Shown: one piece after another, positions 19,476 to 27,653 of the stretch
How positions within the stretch are numbered: the stretch's first letter is position 1
Layout of the letters: the number at the start of each line of letters is the position of its first letter
NCBI RefSeq assembly: GCF_013343215.1
Contig: NZ_CP039143.1
Coordinates: 248,001-312,000 of the forward strand
Reading direction: 5' to 3'
DNA from: Acinetobacter sp. 10FS3-1
GTDB taxonomy: Bacteria; Pseudomonadota; Gammaproteobacteria; Pseudomonadales; Moraxellaceae
DNA length: 64,000 nt
Notes under the pieces: generated by a model
Databases searched by the model: none
Seen by the model: the letters and a program-made list of their open reading frames with translations, nothing else
Told to the model about the DNA's origin: nothing
Translations under genes and position numbers: made by a program

Positions 19476-20195
19476 TTATTCAGTGATTTGAGTAAGAATT
19501 TCAGTATACAGGGTGTGTACAGAGAGAGGTTGGGGCAGACTCAAAATAATCTGGTGGATCTTCTGCCAGTTGAGATGCTTACTGCGTTTCAGGAGTAAAT
19601 ATGGATAAGTTTTTTCTTGCGGGTTCAGGGACAGGCGTTGCTCACCATGAATGACCCGGATTTTTTGATGTTCCTGCAACAATAAAAGTGGAGTAGAAAA
19701 ATCTGCCGGGGTTTCCTCAAACTGGATAAACTTAGAGGTATGGATTGAGGAAGCGGGGATAAAAGGCAGATAGGAAGCGTGGGTCCAGCAGGTTTCAGCC
19801 TGATCATGATAGAGGTTATATAAGAGATCAAACTGGGTAAAAATCTGCGCAATATCTGTCCATTGAATGGATTTAATGGCAATACAGTGTCGCTTGTATA
19901 AACTTTCCCAGTGTTCTATACACTGCTGTGCCTGTTGCAGGCTGGAAGTACCCAGAAGCATCAGGTATTTCAACCATTGCCCATGTTCATCTACCTGCTC
20001 AATTAAATACACGGGCTGGTTTTGCCACTGATCTTCGGCTGCATAATATAGGGCCAGATCGACATGCCACGGTGCGACAATAGGATCCAGCTCTAGTTTA
20101 CATAAGCGCGCCAGATCAGAGATTTCCAGAGGCCGTACCTGCCTGCGCCTGCATATTAGCAAGTTGCAGGTTGAGTGGAAAGTTAACCTCTTCAT
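19476..20195 (-). CDS. Conserved-looking protein of unknown function, third gene of a small operon
   Basis: I do not recognise this protein of up to 239 residues. It is cytoplasmic-looking, with no signal peptide or membrane helix. It contains LDPIVAPWHVDLALYYAAED, aromatic-rich middle segments, and a C-terminal part with IRVIHGEQRLSLN and YPYLLLKRSKHLNWQKIHQIILS. The reading frame overlaps the upstream gene by 80 bp, and its first 20 codons (NLLICRRRQVRP) read poorly compared with the rest. The true start could be further in, or the two frames may be one gene with a +1 frameshift near 20116-20135. No good ribosome binding site precedes the ATG at 20195. Confidence 0.6.
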   Translation of the reverse strand: MKRLTFHSTCNLLICRRRQVRPLEISDLARLCKLELDPIVAPWHVDLALYYAAEDQWQNQPVYLIEQVDEHGQWLKYLMLLGTSSLQQAQQCIEHWESLYKRHCIAIKSIQWTDIAQIFTQFDLLYNLYHDQAETCWTHASYLPFIPASSIHTSKFIQFEETPADFSTPLLLLQEHQKIRVIHGEQRLSLNPQEKTYPYLLLKRSKHLNWQKIHQIILSLPQPLSVHTLYTEILTQITE

Positions 20196-20871
20196 ACGAC
20201 ACAGCTGTATTCGGGTGTGGCAAAGAGGTTTGCTGCATGCTTAGGGGAGATGCCTGAGTTTCGGAGCTTTCCTGTACAACTTGTGAGAGCAGGGGAATAG
20301 TCTGTATCCCTCTGGTTAAAGCATGTACAGGTGATGGGGAATCGCTCAAATGATAAGAGGAAATTTCCTGGGTAGCAGGCTGTTCAGCGAAAGGAATGAG
20401 TAGGCCCGAAGGTATGCGCTGTTGATCTGGTTTTAAATCAAAGCGGGGGTGCTGCAATAGCCAGTGATAGCAGCTTTCCAGATCATTCCAAGGACTGTGC
20501 TGCGGCTCCATCTCGGCCGATGGCATAAACCAGAGCTGCCAGCCTTGCTGAGGATGATGTAAAAATGCCCAGCCTGCTACAGAAAAAGCCTTCAAACTGC
20601 GTATGAGCTCAGTGTCTTTGTGGAAATAGCCACGAAAACTGAGTTGATAAGAGGTGGTGGCCACAAACTGATAGGCGGCCAGTTCGGGTTGGGTACGGCT
20701 TTTGAAAGCAAAAATCTGGCTTTTAAAAATAGGTTCATCACACAAATTAAAAATGTCATGAATTCTTTTCTTGGCGCAGGCGGTTTCATATAGGCTGAGG
20801 GAGTCATGATCCAGTGCCTGTTCTAATTCATGTAATTCTTTAATCAGTTTTGCCTTTACTAAAGCATTCAT
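20116..20871 (-). CDS. Protein of unknown function, second gene of a small operon
   Basis: This 251-residue protein is not recognised. It starts MNALVKAKLIKELHELEQALD, a helical N-terminus, followed by a segment rich in aromatic residues (SYQLSFRGYFHKDTELIRSLKAFSVAGWAFLHHPQQGWQLWFMPSAEME). A Ser/Pro/Gln-rich, probably unstructured stretch (about 175-235) precedes the stop. No signal peptide or transmembrane helix. AGAGA lies before the start, 9 bp after the stop of the small upstream gene, so co-transcription is likely. It overlaps the next gene by 80 bp in the +1 frame. Confidence 0.65.
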   Translation of the reverse strand: MNALVKAKLIKELHELEQALDHDSLSLYETACAKKRIHDIFNLCDEPIFKSQIFAFKSRTQPELAAYQFVATTSYQLSFRGYFHKDTELIRSLKAFSVAGWAFLHHPQQGWQLWFMPSAEMEPQHSPWNDLESCYHWLLQHPRFDLKPDQQRIPSGLLIPFAEQPATQEISSYHLSDSPSPVHALTRGIQTIPLLSQVVQESSETQASPLSMQQTSLPHPNTAVSYEEVNFPLNLQLANMQAQAGTASGNL

Positions 20872-20880
20872 TTTATTTCT

Positions 20881-21060
20881 CTAGACATGTTTCAGCGCTT
20901 GGTCCAAAGCCTGTGCTAGCAATATATTGGTGGCCAGTTCTATCAGTTTGTATTCTGCGGAATGAGGATCGTTATAACGTTTAGCCATTTCAATTAAATG
21001 ATCAATAGAAATCATTTGAGGTGTGACTTTTCCTTGAACCAAAGCTTGAAGTGTATGCAT
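20881..21060 (-). CDS. Small protein of 59 residues, first gene of a small operon
   Basis: A short open frame, ATG at 21060 to TAG at 20881, encodes MHTLQALVQGKVTPQMISID, then HLIEMAKRYNDPHSAEYKLI and ELATNILLAQALDQALKHV. The product is almost wholly helical by composition, with no signal peptide. The frame lies just 9 bp before the next start on the same strand, and the composition is protein-like, which makes it a probable gene. I do not know its family. No strong ribosome binding site was seen; the region upstream (21061-21180) is AT-rich and likely holds the operon promoter. Confidence 0.6.
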   Translation of the reverse strand: MHTLQALVQGKVTPQMISIDHLIEMAKRYNDPHSAEYKLIELATNILLAQALDQALKHV

Positions 21061-21277
21061 GGCAAAATTTAAATAATAAAGTAAATTTATAAGAGTTGTA
21101 GATTCATTAAATCATACAATAACTCAGAACTGATGTTGAGTACTTTTCCTGCAATTTTAAATGAATATAAGTTAATAAAAGTGATAAAAATCAATAGAAA
21201 ATATAAAAAGTGGGGAGAGGTTGATATTTTGAGAAAATTCTTCTTTTATTTGGGCATCATTTGCCCGGTTTGAGTAT

Positions 21278-21305
21278 AAAAAAACAGGCTGAAAATTCAG
21301 CCTGT
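21278..21305 (-). terminator. Intrinsic terminator of the small secreted-protein gene
   Basis: ACAGGCTGAA at 21284-21293 pairs with TTCAGCCTGT at 21296-21305. Read on the minus strand it is followed by seven T. It lies 22 bp after the stop of the gene at 21328. Confidence 0.85.
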
Positions 21306-21327
21306 ACACATGAAAAATACCTGAGTA

Positions 21328-21495
21328 TTAAGCTGCTTTTTCATCTTCTGCAGGGGTAGGCTCTGTCTGCACGGTTTCAGTCTCAGCTTTTTTCACAGGA
21401 AAGTCTGGCAGATAAACCATTTGTGCAATTTGAGCTGAGGCTTGAATAGAAACAGCCATGATTGCAGTAGCCAAAGCAAATTTAAGCATGTTCAT
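21328..21495 (-). CDS. Small exported protein, unknown function
   Basis: The 55-residue product begins MNMLKFALATAIMAVSIQASA, a signal peptide with a likely cleavage after ASA, leaving a mature peptide of about 34 residues that is Pro/Glu/Thr-rich and acidic (KKAETETVQTEPTPAEDEKAA). The start at 21495 is chosen over an upstream ATG at 21582 because AAAGGT lies 6 nt before it and the signal peptide then begins directly. I do not recognise the family. It has its own terminator. Confidence 0.65.
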   Translation of the reverse strand: MNMLKFALATAIMAVSIQASAQIAQMVYLPDFPVKKAETETVQTEPTPAEDEKAA

Positions 21496-21887
21496 AAGTT
21501 GACCTTTAAGATAAGCATGTCCAACAGCGTGAACAGAATGAATGGGAGAGTGAAATAACGTAGAAATCATATCAAATGGCAATTATTAAAAAATGATCAA
21601 TTCGGCAAAATGTAAAATTTTTTGAAAAATAATACTTTTAAAACAATGAATTAGAATGTTTGCTCTATACTTCAAGTCTGATTTTATAGGCTTTTTATAC
21701 TTGTAAAGAGAGATAAAAGTGCAAGGTAATAGAGAGACTCTTAGAGAAGCTCCAAGTAGAAGCAAACCCGATTTTATTGTATTGTTTGAACCCTGTAAGC
21801 GTTTGCTATAGCTTGTTTAATAAACAACGTACAGCCTGAAAAACAGTCTAAGATAACCCTTCATTCATGTTTACAGTGAGTTTTATC
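21496..21887. other. Divergent intergenic region, no gene seen
   Basis: These 392 bp separate the small secreted-protein gene (minus strand) from dodecin (plus strand) and must hold both promoters. The region is AT-rich. TTGAAC at 21786-21791 and TATAGC at 21807-21812 are a weak promoter-like pair (15-nt spacer) oriented towards dodecin. No open frame or strong hairpin was found. Confidence 0.4.
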
Positions 21888-22088
21888 ATGGCAATTGCAA
21901 AGGTCGTTGAAGTCAACTCCAGTAGTAATAAGAGTTTTGAGGATGCCATCCAAACTGGCATTGCAAAGGTCACGGAAACCGTCAAGAATGTTCAGGGAGC
22001 TTGGATTAATGAGCAGAAAGTTGTAATTAAAGACAATAAAATTACCGAATACCGCGTCAATCTCAAGATTAGTTTTCTGGTTGATTAA
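21888..22088 (+). CDS. Dodecin family flavin-binding protein
   Basis: This 66-residue protein (MAIAKVVEVNSSSNKSFEDAIQTG) has the dodecin pattern: strand, a helix with SFEDAIQTGIAKVTETVKNVQGAW, then two strands with EYRVNLKISFLVD. Dodecins assemble into hollow dodecamers that bind flavins, often riboflavin or FMN, and are thought to store or quench free flavin. The Trp in GAWINEQ sits where flavin stacks in the family. The start at 21888 is chosen over 21867 because it gives the family length and has GTGAG nearby. It ends at a bidirectional terminator. Confidence 0.92.
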   Translation: MAIAKVVEVNSSSNKSFEDAIQTGIAKVTETVKNVQGAWINEQKVVIKDNKITEYRVNLKISFLVD

Positions 22089-22125
22089 ATGTGAATAAAG
22101 CGCGGTACCATTGAATAATTATTAT

Positions 22126-22156
22126 AAAAAATCCCCAGCTTGAATGGGGATTTTTT
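22126..22156. terminator. Bidirectional terminator between dodecin and frnE-like gene
   Basis: ATCCCC at 22131-22136 pairs with GGGGAT at 22146-22151. An A-run precedes it and a T-run follows, so the stem can stop transcripts from both convergent genes. Confidence 0.85.
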
Positions 22157-22168
22157 AGTGGAGCCTAT

Positions 22169-22861
22169 TTATTCAGGCTGGTTGGGTAGGTCACAAGCGT
22201 CAGCAGAGCACTGCTCAGCAGAACCAGTGGATGGTGTTTCCAAGGCTTTGGCCAAAACCTGCAAGAAGACTTCTTTGGGCTGTGCACCTGCCAGGGCAAT
22301 ACGCTGATCAAAGACAAAGAACGGGACACCAGTCACTTTGAGCTGGTCACGCGCGATTTCCTGATCATACTGTACGAAGTCCGCATATTCATCTGAGTCT
22401 AGTAGATCATCGACTTCAACCGGGTTCAGGCCAATCCGGGCAGCGACATCTTCCAGGGTTTCACGCTCGCCAATCGCCAGACCTTGTGTCATATAGCTAT
22501 AGAAGAAGGCTTCCTGGGCTTCATTGCCCAAACCTTTGCTTTGGGCCAGATGAATAATACGATGTGCATTCAGGGTATTGCCAGAATTGGCACCTTCCCA
22601 GTTAAATTCAATTCCTTCCGCCTTGGCCATCTCGGCGATATTACGCTGCATGTCTTCAACTTCGGCAACTGAACGGCCATATTTTTGGGCCAGACGCTCC
22701 GAGTTGGAAATTTCCTGACGAGGCGGTGCTTCCGGGTCGAGCTGAAAGCTGTGCCAATGTAGCTCAAGTTCAATCCCGGCTTCTTCGGCAGCGGCTTCCA
22801 GACGTTTTTTACCAATATAACAAAACGGACAGACTACATCTGACCAAATATCTACGCGCAT
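22169..22861 (-). CDS. DsbA-family oxidoreductase, FrnE-like
   Basis: This 230-residue protein of the thioredoxin-fold DsbA/FrnE group has CPFC at residues 11-14 right after the first strand (MRVDIWSDVV), and a late cis-Pro region GVPFFVFDQRIALAGAQ. No signal peptide, so cytoplasmic like other FrnE proteins. Near the C-terminus EQCSADACD gives a second Cys pair with CX4C spacing, a feature described for Deinococcus FrnE, where both motifs take part in disulfide exchange and stress tolerance. Polyketide-type isomerase annotations of this family are historical. Its AT-rich promoter region is shared with no other gene. Confidence 0.88.
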   Translation of the reverse strand: MRVDIWSDVVCPFCYIGKKRLEAAAEEAGIELELHWHSFQLDPEAPPRQEISNSERLAQKYGRSVAEVEDMQRNIAEMAKAEGIEFNWEGANSGNTLNAHRIIHLAQSKGLGNEAQEAFFYSYMTQGLAIGERETLEDVAARIGLNPVEVDDLLDSDEYADFVQYDQEIARDQLKVTGVPFFVFDQRIALAGAQPKEVFLQVLAKALETPSTGSAEQCSADACDLPNQPE

Positions 22862-22995
22862 AGCATGTCTCTGATTTGACTCTTGAGTTCAGTATGAGGG
22901 TGAAGAATCGGAATTTAAAGTCCTCCAGCAAAAGTGCCCGCATCTGTAGCTCAAATAACAGCACCAGCATGGCAGGGTTTAAACCTGGGGGGAAT

Positions 22996-23021
22996 AAAAA
23001 AACGCCCCGCAGGGCGTTTTT
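22996..23021 (-). terminator. Intrinsic terminator of the CoA-transferase gene
   Basis: AACGCCC at 23001-23007 pairs with GGGCGTT at 23012-23018. On the minus strand the stem is followed by TTTTTTATT. It lies just after the stop codon at 23042. Confidence 0.88.
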
Positions 23022-23041
23022 AAATGGTTCGCTTCTTTAGC

Positions 23042-24559
23042 TTATGCTGTTTTAACTGCAACTTCTGCAGTCAGCATATGACCATATTCTTCAAAGTTAG
23101 AATGCCACGCCAATGCTTCACGAAGCAGATGAGGGGTATGGCCGCCTTTTGCACAGGCACGGTCGAAGTAGTCGTTCAGGGCATCACGGTACATTGGATG
23201 TGCACAGTTGTCGATGATCGCACGCGCACGTTCACGTGGAGCAAGGCCGCGCAGGTCAGCAAGTCCCTGTTCTGTGACCAGAATGTCTACATCATGCTCA
23301 GCATGGTCAATGTGAGAGGCAAATGGAACCACAGAAGAGATGTCGCCACCTTTTGCTACTGATTTGGTCACAAAGATCGCCAGGTGCGCATTACGTGCAA
23401 AGTCACCTGAACCGCCAATACCGTTCATCATTTTGGTACCACAAACGTGAGTCGAGTTGACGTTACCGTAAATATCAAACTCAAGCGCAGTGTTGATGCC
23501 GATAATACCTAAACGGCGAACCAGTTCAGGATGGTTAGAGATTTCTTGTGGACGAAGAACCAGTTTGTCTTTGTAGTGTTCCAGGTTGTTAAATACTTTC
23601 TCGCCGTATTTTGCAGAAAGTGTAATTGAAGAGCCTGAAGCAAATTTCATTTTACCTGCATCGATCAATTCGAAAGTACAGTCTTGCAGTACTTCTGAAT
23701 ACATCACCAGATCTTCAAAGTTAGATTCTTTCAGACCCGTCAATACAGCGTTAGCGATTGAGCCGATACCTGCCTGAAGCGGGCCAAGGTTTTTCGGTAA
23801 ACGCTTTTCAGCCACTTCTTGTTCAAAGAAAGCGATCAGGTGGTTTGCAATAGACTGAGTCTCATCATCGGGTGCAGTCACAGTAGATGGAGAGTCATGG
23901 AATTCGCTGTTAAATACGATACCTACAATTTTTGAAGGATCGATGTTGATTGCATGTGTACCAATACGCTCGTCCACTTGAGTCAATGGAATTGCTTGGC
24001 GTGTTGGACGATATGTCGGAATGTAGATATCGTGCAAGCCTTCAAATGCCGGGCTGAGGTTGGTGTTGATTTCTACAATCACTTTTTCTGCAAAAATTGC
24101 AAAGCTTGCAGAGTTACCAACAGATGTTGTTGGAATGATGCCGCCATCTTCAGTAATCGCAACAGCTTCAATGACCGCAACATCCGGCTTTTTCAATTGC
24201 AGGTTACGCATTTGTTCAACAGTTTCAGACAAGTGCTGGTCAATGAACATGACTTCGCCATTGTTAATGGCTTTACGTAAGGTATTGTCTACCTGGAAAG
24301 GTAAACGGCGTGCCAATACGCCTGCTTCAGTCAGTTGTTTGTCAAGATCGTTACCGAGCGAGGCACCAGTAATCAGGGTGATTTTTAATGGATTGGTTTT
24401 TGCACGTTGTACCAAAGCCAAAGGAACTGCCTTAGCTTCGCCAGCGCGAGTAAAGCCACTCATACCCACAGTCATGCCATCTTCGATGAATGCAGCGGCT
24501 TGTTCTGGGCTGATGACTTTGTTGTGGAGGGAGGCTAAACGGATACGATCTAAAGACAT
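23042..24559 (-). CDS. Acetyl-CoA hydrolase/transferase family (succinate CoA-transferase type)
   Basis: This 505-residue enzyme of the class I CoA-transferase family (AarC/Cat1/YgfH-like) starts at MSLDRIRLASLHNK. GAGAG lies about 9 nt upstream, so the ATG at 24571 is not used. Features are VGMSGFTRAGEAKAVP near the N-terminus, the EVLQD segment with the probable catalytic glutamate, and the C-terminal GIGGSGDFARNA block. Members move CoA between acetyl-, propionyl- or succinyl-CoA and carboxylates, recycling CoA esters when growing on acetate or propionate. The exact substrate pair cannot be told from sequence alone. It is monocistronic. Confidence 0.9.
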   Translation of the reverse strand: MSLDRIRLASLHNKVISPEQAAAFIEDGMTVGMSGFTRAGEAKAVPLALVQRAKTNPLKITLITGASLGNDLDKQLTEAGVLARRLPFQVDNTLRKAINNGEVMFIDQHLSETVEQMRNLQLKKPDVAVIEAVAITEDGGIIPTTSVGNSASFAIFAEKVIVEINTNLSPAFEGLHDIYIPTYRPTRQAIPLTQVDERIGTHAINIDPSKIVGIVFNSEFHDSPSTVTAPDDETQSIANHLIAFFEQEVAEKRLPKNLGPLQAGIGSIANAVLTGLKESNFEDLVMYSEVLQDCTFELIDAGKMKFASGSSITLSAKYGEKVFNNLEHYKDKLVLRPQEISNHPELVRRLGIIGINTALEFDIYGNVNSTHVCGTKMMNGIGGSGDFARNAHLAIFVTKSVAKGGDISSVVPFASHIDHAEHDVDILVTEQGLADLRGLAPRERARAIIDNCAHPMYRDALNDYFDRACAKGGHTPHLLREALAWHSNFEEYGHMLTAEVAVKTA

Positions 24560-24764
24560 TTCAACTCTCATTAATTCTTAAACTATGATACGGATTGTAC
24601 CGATCAAAAAAAACATTTTGCATAGGTGTTAGGCTAAGGTCTAATTTTTTAACGAAATGTAGGTATAAGAATATTTGATGTTTTTTAAGTTGTTGAATTA
24701 AATGCATATAAAATACATTGTATAGAAAAGCTAAAAAATCAACTGATCATTTTTTATGCTAATC

Positions 24765-26225
24765 TTAAAAATGCTCAGTGAGCGTTTGTCGGATTTTATC
24801 GAGCGTACTCGCAGGGGTAGAAGCGTCTGAATCAGGTTTGTGCAAAGGAAGGGAAATAACAGCTTCCAGCCCCCCTTCGGGGCGATTATGGATATGCAGC
24901 TCACCGGCATGAATATCGACAATACGCTTTACAATGGCCAGGCCCAAGCCGCTTCCTTGTACAGTGCGGGCAGAATTACCCCGGACAAAAGGCTGCATAA
25001 GTGCTTCGATCTGATCTTCAGGAATTCCTTCGCCATGGTCTGCCACAGAAATGAGCAGACGGTCGCCTTTTGAAAACGCAGAAAGTTCGATCGGCTCGGC
25101 ACCATAGCGTTTTGAATTGTTAATCAGGTTGCCAATCAAGCGTTTCAGGGACATGCTACGCACCTGAATCAGTGGAATGTCTTGAGGACTAAAATGGATG
25201 TCTAAGGGCTTAAACTGGGTGACCAGCTCCTGCAGCAGGGCGTTGACATTGGTATCTTGTAAATCTTCATCTGAGCCGTCGCGCATATAGGAAATAAACT
25301 GGTTCAGAATTGCATCCATGTCTTCGACATCGTAAATCAGGCCTTCTTTTAAAAAGTCCTCATCGGGCATCATTTCTGCACTTAGGCGAATGCGGGTAAG
25401 CGGGGTACGCAAGTCATGCGAGATGCCGGCCAGCATAATCCGGCGATCACGTTCGGTCTGATCCAGCGTATAAATCATCTGGTTAAAGGCATGGTTCACC
25501 TGGCGGATTTCGAGTGGTCCGTGATTGGTATCCAGATAGGGCGCCGATCCACTATTGCTATAGCTGTTGGCTGCTTCTTGCAAGCGGCGTAGCGGGCGGT
25601 TTAACTGGCGTACCAGGATCAGAATAATAATCCCGGCAATGAGCGGTGTTCCCAGCAGCCAGCCCCATATCAGCTCAGGACTATAGTTGGCATAGGTTTT
25701 TAAAGGCTCACGTACCCAATTGCCATCCATTTCAGGTGTTTGGATCCAGATCTGCGGACTTGGCTTAAACTGGAAATAGACGGTGGCCTGCTCGATTCTT
25801 AACTCTTTGGCCAGCTTTGTTTCAATCTGGTTGGTAAAAAACTCCGCAATGACTTTTTCCCTAATATTGGGATATTCCGCCGGATCAGTGATGTACTCGA
25901 TACCAAGACGATTTTTTAGATAGGCATCAATATCCACTTGCTGATCATTATGATACAGGCGTAGATTCGGGTTGTTCAGGATTTCCAGTTCAACTGCCAA
26001 ATAGCGTGCATGCTGCTGGATTTCAGGCAGATACAGGGTACGCCAGAAAAACCAGATCGACATAAACAGGCTGAACAGCACCACAAAAACCACCAGCACC
26101 GTGGTGCGCAGGGCGGCGGAACGGGGTTTGATTTTGTCTAAAAAGCGTTCCCAGCGGGTGCGTTTTTTTTCCGAGTAACGGACAAAGTCGGTAAATTCTT
26201 GCGGGTCGATGGGGTCGAGTTTCAC
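24765..26225 (-). CDS. envZ: Two-component sensor histidine kinase EnvZ
   Basis: This 486-residue inner-membrane kinase has two transmembrane segments (about 40-62 and 187-206) around a periplasmic domain of about 125 residues. A HAMP linker follows, then the H-box AGISHDLRTPLTRIRLS with phospho-acceptor His270, the N-box NLINNSKRYG, and the ATP-binding motifs DHGEGIP and GSGLGLAIV. The H-box is nearly identical to E. coli EnvZ. The start is a GTG at 26225 with AGGAT upstream. It pairs with OmpR encoded upstream on the same strand, but 329 bp separate them, unusual for this pair. The partner system senses envelope and osmotic conditions. Confidence 0.92.
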   Translation of the reverse strand: MKLDPIDPQEFTDFVRYSEKKRTRWERFLDKIKPRSAALRTTVLVVFVVLFSLFMSIWFFWRTLYLPEIQQHARYLAVELEILNNPNLRLYHNDQQVDIDAYLKNRLGIEYITDPAEYPNIREKVIAEFFTNQIETKLAKELRIEQATVYFQFKPSPQIWIQTPEMDGNWVREPLKTYANYSPELIWGWLLGTPLIAGIIILILVRQLNRPLRRLQEAANSYSNSGSAPYLDTNHGPLEIRQVNHAFNQMIYTLDQTERDRRIMLAGISHDLRTPLTRIRLSAEMMPDEDFLKEGLIYDVEDMDAILNQFISYMRDGSDEDLQDTNVNALLQELVTQFKPLDIHFSPQDIPLIQVRSMSLKRLIGNLINNSKRYGAEPIELSAFSKGDRLLISVADHGEGIPEDQIEALMQPFVRGNSARTVQGSGLGLAIVKRIVDIHAGELHIHNRPEGGLEAVISLPLHKPDSDASTPASTLDKIRQTLTEHF

Positions 26226-26554
26226 TGAGCAATCCTGTGCTATGACTTCAGCAAATTATGATGAGTCAATTAAAAGTCCTTATCCTAGCGGAGTTAAACT
26301 GCCTGGAATTGAGATAAAGGTTGAAAGCTTCGGTTCAACCTACTGTTGTTTTGGCAAAAGTAGGCACAACCATCTTGCGGAGCAGTACTGCTCATCGCAA
26401 AACCCGTCAAATTGCAGCAAATCCTCACTGTGTCGTAGAAACATTAGAGATAAATACTTCCTGCTTTAAACAGTTGCGAATGAGTTTGTCACGCAATTCA
26501 AAATCAGAAATATAGCTACGGACAACTCATCCTGTTTTTTCTGATACGAAAAAA
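26226..26554. other. Hairpin-rich gap between ompR and envZ
   Basis: The 329 bp contain stacked inverted repeats: GGTTGAA 26319-26325 with TTCAACC 26334-26340; CCTACTGTTG 26339-26348 with CAAAAGTAGG 26355-26364 (one mismatch); and the perfect palindrome GAGCAGTACTGCTC 26380-26393 flanked by TTGCG (26375-26379) and CGCAA (26396-26400). No convincing gene is present; short open frames look random. In most gammaproteobacteria ompR and envZ overlap or nearly touch, so a short repeat element may have been inserted. A dispersed-repeat origin is inference. Confidence 0.6.
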
Positions 26555-27319
26555 TTACTCTGCACCATCTGGAACAAAGACATAACCTACCCCCCACACC
26601 GTTTGAATATAACGCGCACGGGCTGGATTCTCTTCCACCAGACGACGCAAACGGGACACCTGAACATCAATCGAGCGTTCCATCGCGCCCCATTCACGGC
26701 CACGCGCCAGATTCATCAGCTTGTCACGGGTCAAAGGCTCACGCGGATGTTGTACCAAGGCTTTGAGTACGGCAAACTCACCCGTGGTTAAAGTGACCAC
26801 TTGACCTTCACGAGTCAGGGTACGAGTAGACAGATCCAGAGACCATGGACCGAAGCTCACCACTTCCATCTGCTGGCTTGGTGCGCCAGGAACCTCACGC
26901 ACCTGACGGCGTAAAACCGCACGAATACGTGCCAGTAGTTCATTCGGGTTAAACGGTTTTGGCAGATAGTCATCGGCGCCGGCTTCCAGACCCGCAATAC
27001 GATCTGAATCACTGCCACGTGCGGTTAGCATAATAATTGGCGTATCGATATTGGACTGGCGTAAACGACGACAGATACTCAGGCCATCTTCCACCGGCAG
27101 CATAAAGTCGAGCACAATCAGAGAAAATAATTCCCGCTGTAAAAGCCGATCCATTTGGGTTGCATCATGTGCGGTTTTGACTACAAAGCCTTTATCTTCC
27201 AAAAAGCGTTGTAGCAGGGTGCGCAGACGCACGTCATCATCGACAACCAGGATGCGTTCGACTCGGTCGGTTTCGCTTTGTACGGCATCGGTTTTTTCAG
27301 CAGGTACCACTAAATTCAT
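26555..27319 (-). CDS. ompR: Two-component response regulator OmpR
   Basis: This 254-residue regulator has a receiver domain with acidic pocket VVDDD (26-30), phospho-acceptor Asp71 in LIVLDFMLP and the Lys of LPKPFNP. A winged-helix DNA-binding domain follows with TRTLTREGQVVTLTTGEFAVL, REWGAMERSIDVQVSRLRR and the C-terminal WGVGYVFVPDG. The start at 27319 has AAGGAG nine nt upstream and gives MNLVVPAEK; an upstream ATG at 27397 is rejected. The N-terminus is about 16 residues longer than E. coli OmpR. It is phosphorylated by EnvZ and controls porin and envelope genes in related species. Confidence 0.95.
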   Translation of the reverse strand: MNLVVPAEKTDAVQSETDRVERILVVDDDVRLRTLLQRFLEDKGFVVKTAHDATQMDRLLQRELFSLIVLDFMLPVEDGLSICRRLRQSNIDTPIIMLTARGSDSDRIAGLEAGADDYLPKPFNPNELLARIRAVLRRQVREVPGAPSQQMEVVSFGPWSLDLSTRTLTREGQVVTLTTGEFAVLKALVQHPREPLTRDKLMNLARGREWGAMERSIDVQVSRLRRLVEENPARARYIQTVWGVGYVFVPDGAE

Positions 27320-27653
27320 GAGATGCTCCTTATTCTTTATTGTCGTCGTAAACAAAACTGAAAACAGGCGTTGAGTATACGATTCATAACTATTCATTGA
27401 CTATGCTCTAAAGCACCAAATATTGCAGTTAAAATCAAGACATAGATACCAAATATATACATCTAAATTGAAAAAAAATGCGCTTGGACTCCAGATAAAA
27501 AACAAAGTTCATGCAAACTTTATCAGGAAAAGCAGAAAATGCAGCACTGCTTGAGATGGCTATTGCATAAATTAATGAAAACAGTTGTGGATTTTATAGT
27601 CTTGGTCTTTATAATCATGCCATTTAGTACTTATCCTTGTGGGATCAAACACG
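27320..27653. other. Divergent promoter region between ompR and tex
   Basis: This 334-bp region separates divergent genes and is AT-rich. Towards tex, TTGTGG (27585-27590) and TATAAT (27610-27615) are present with a 19-nt spacer, slightly long for a sigma-70 promoter. No gene or strong hairpin was seen. Confidence 0.35.

Noticed and set aside
23024..24581. Several plus-strand frames antisense to the CoA-transferase gene
   Set aside because: The minus-strand gene is full length with clear family motifs; the antisense frames show no domains.
26209..26515. Plus-strand open frames of 64-86 codons in the ompR-envZ gap
   Set aside because: They read through palindromes, lack ribosome binding sites and encode Cys/His/Ser-rich random-looking peptides.
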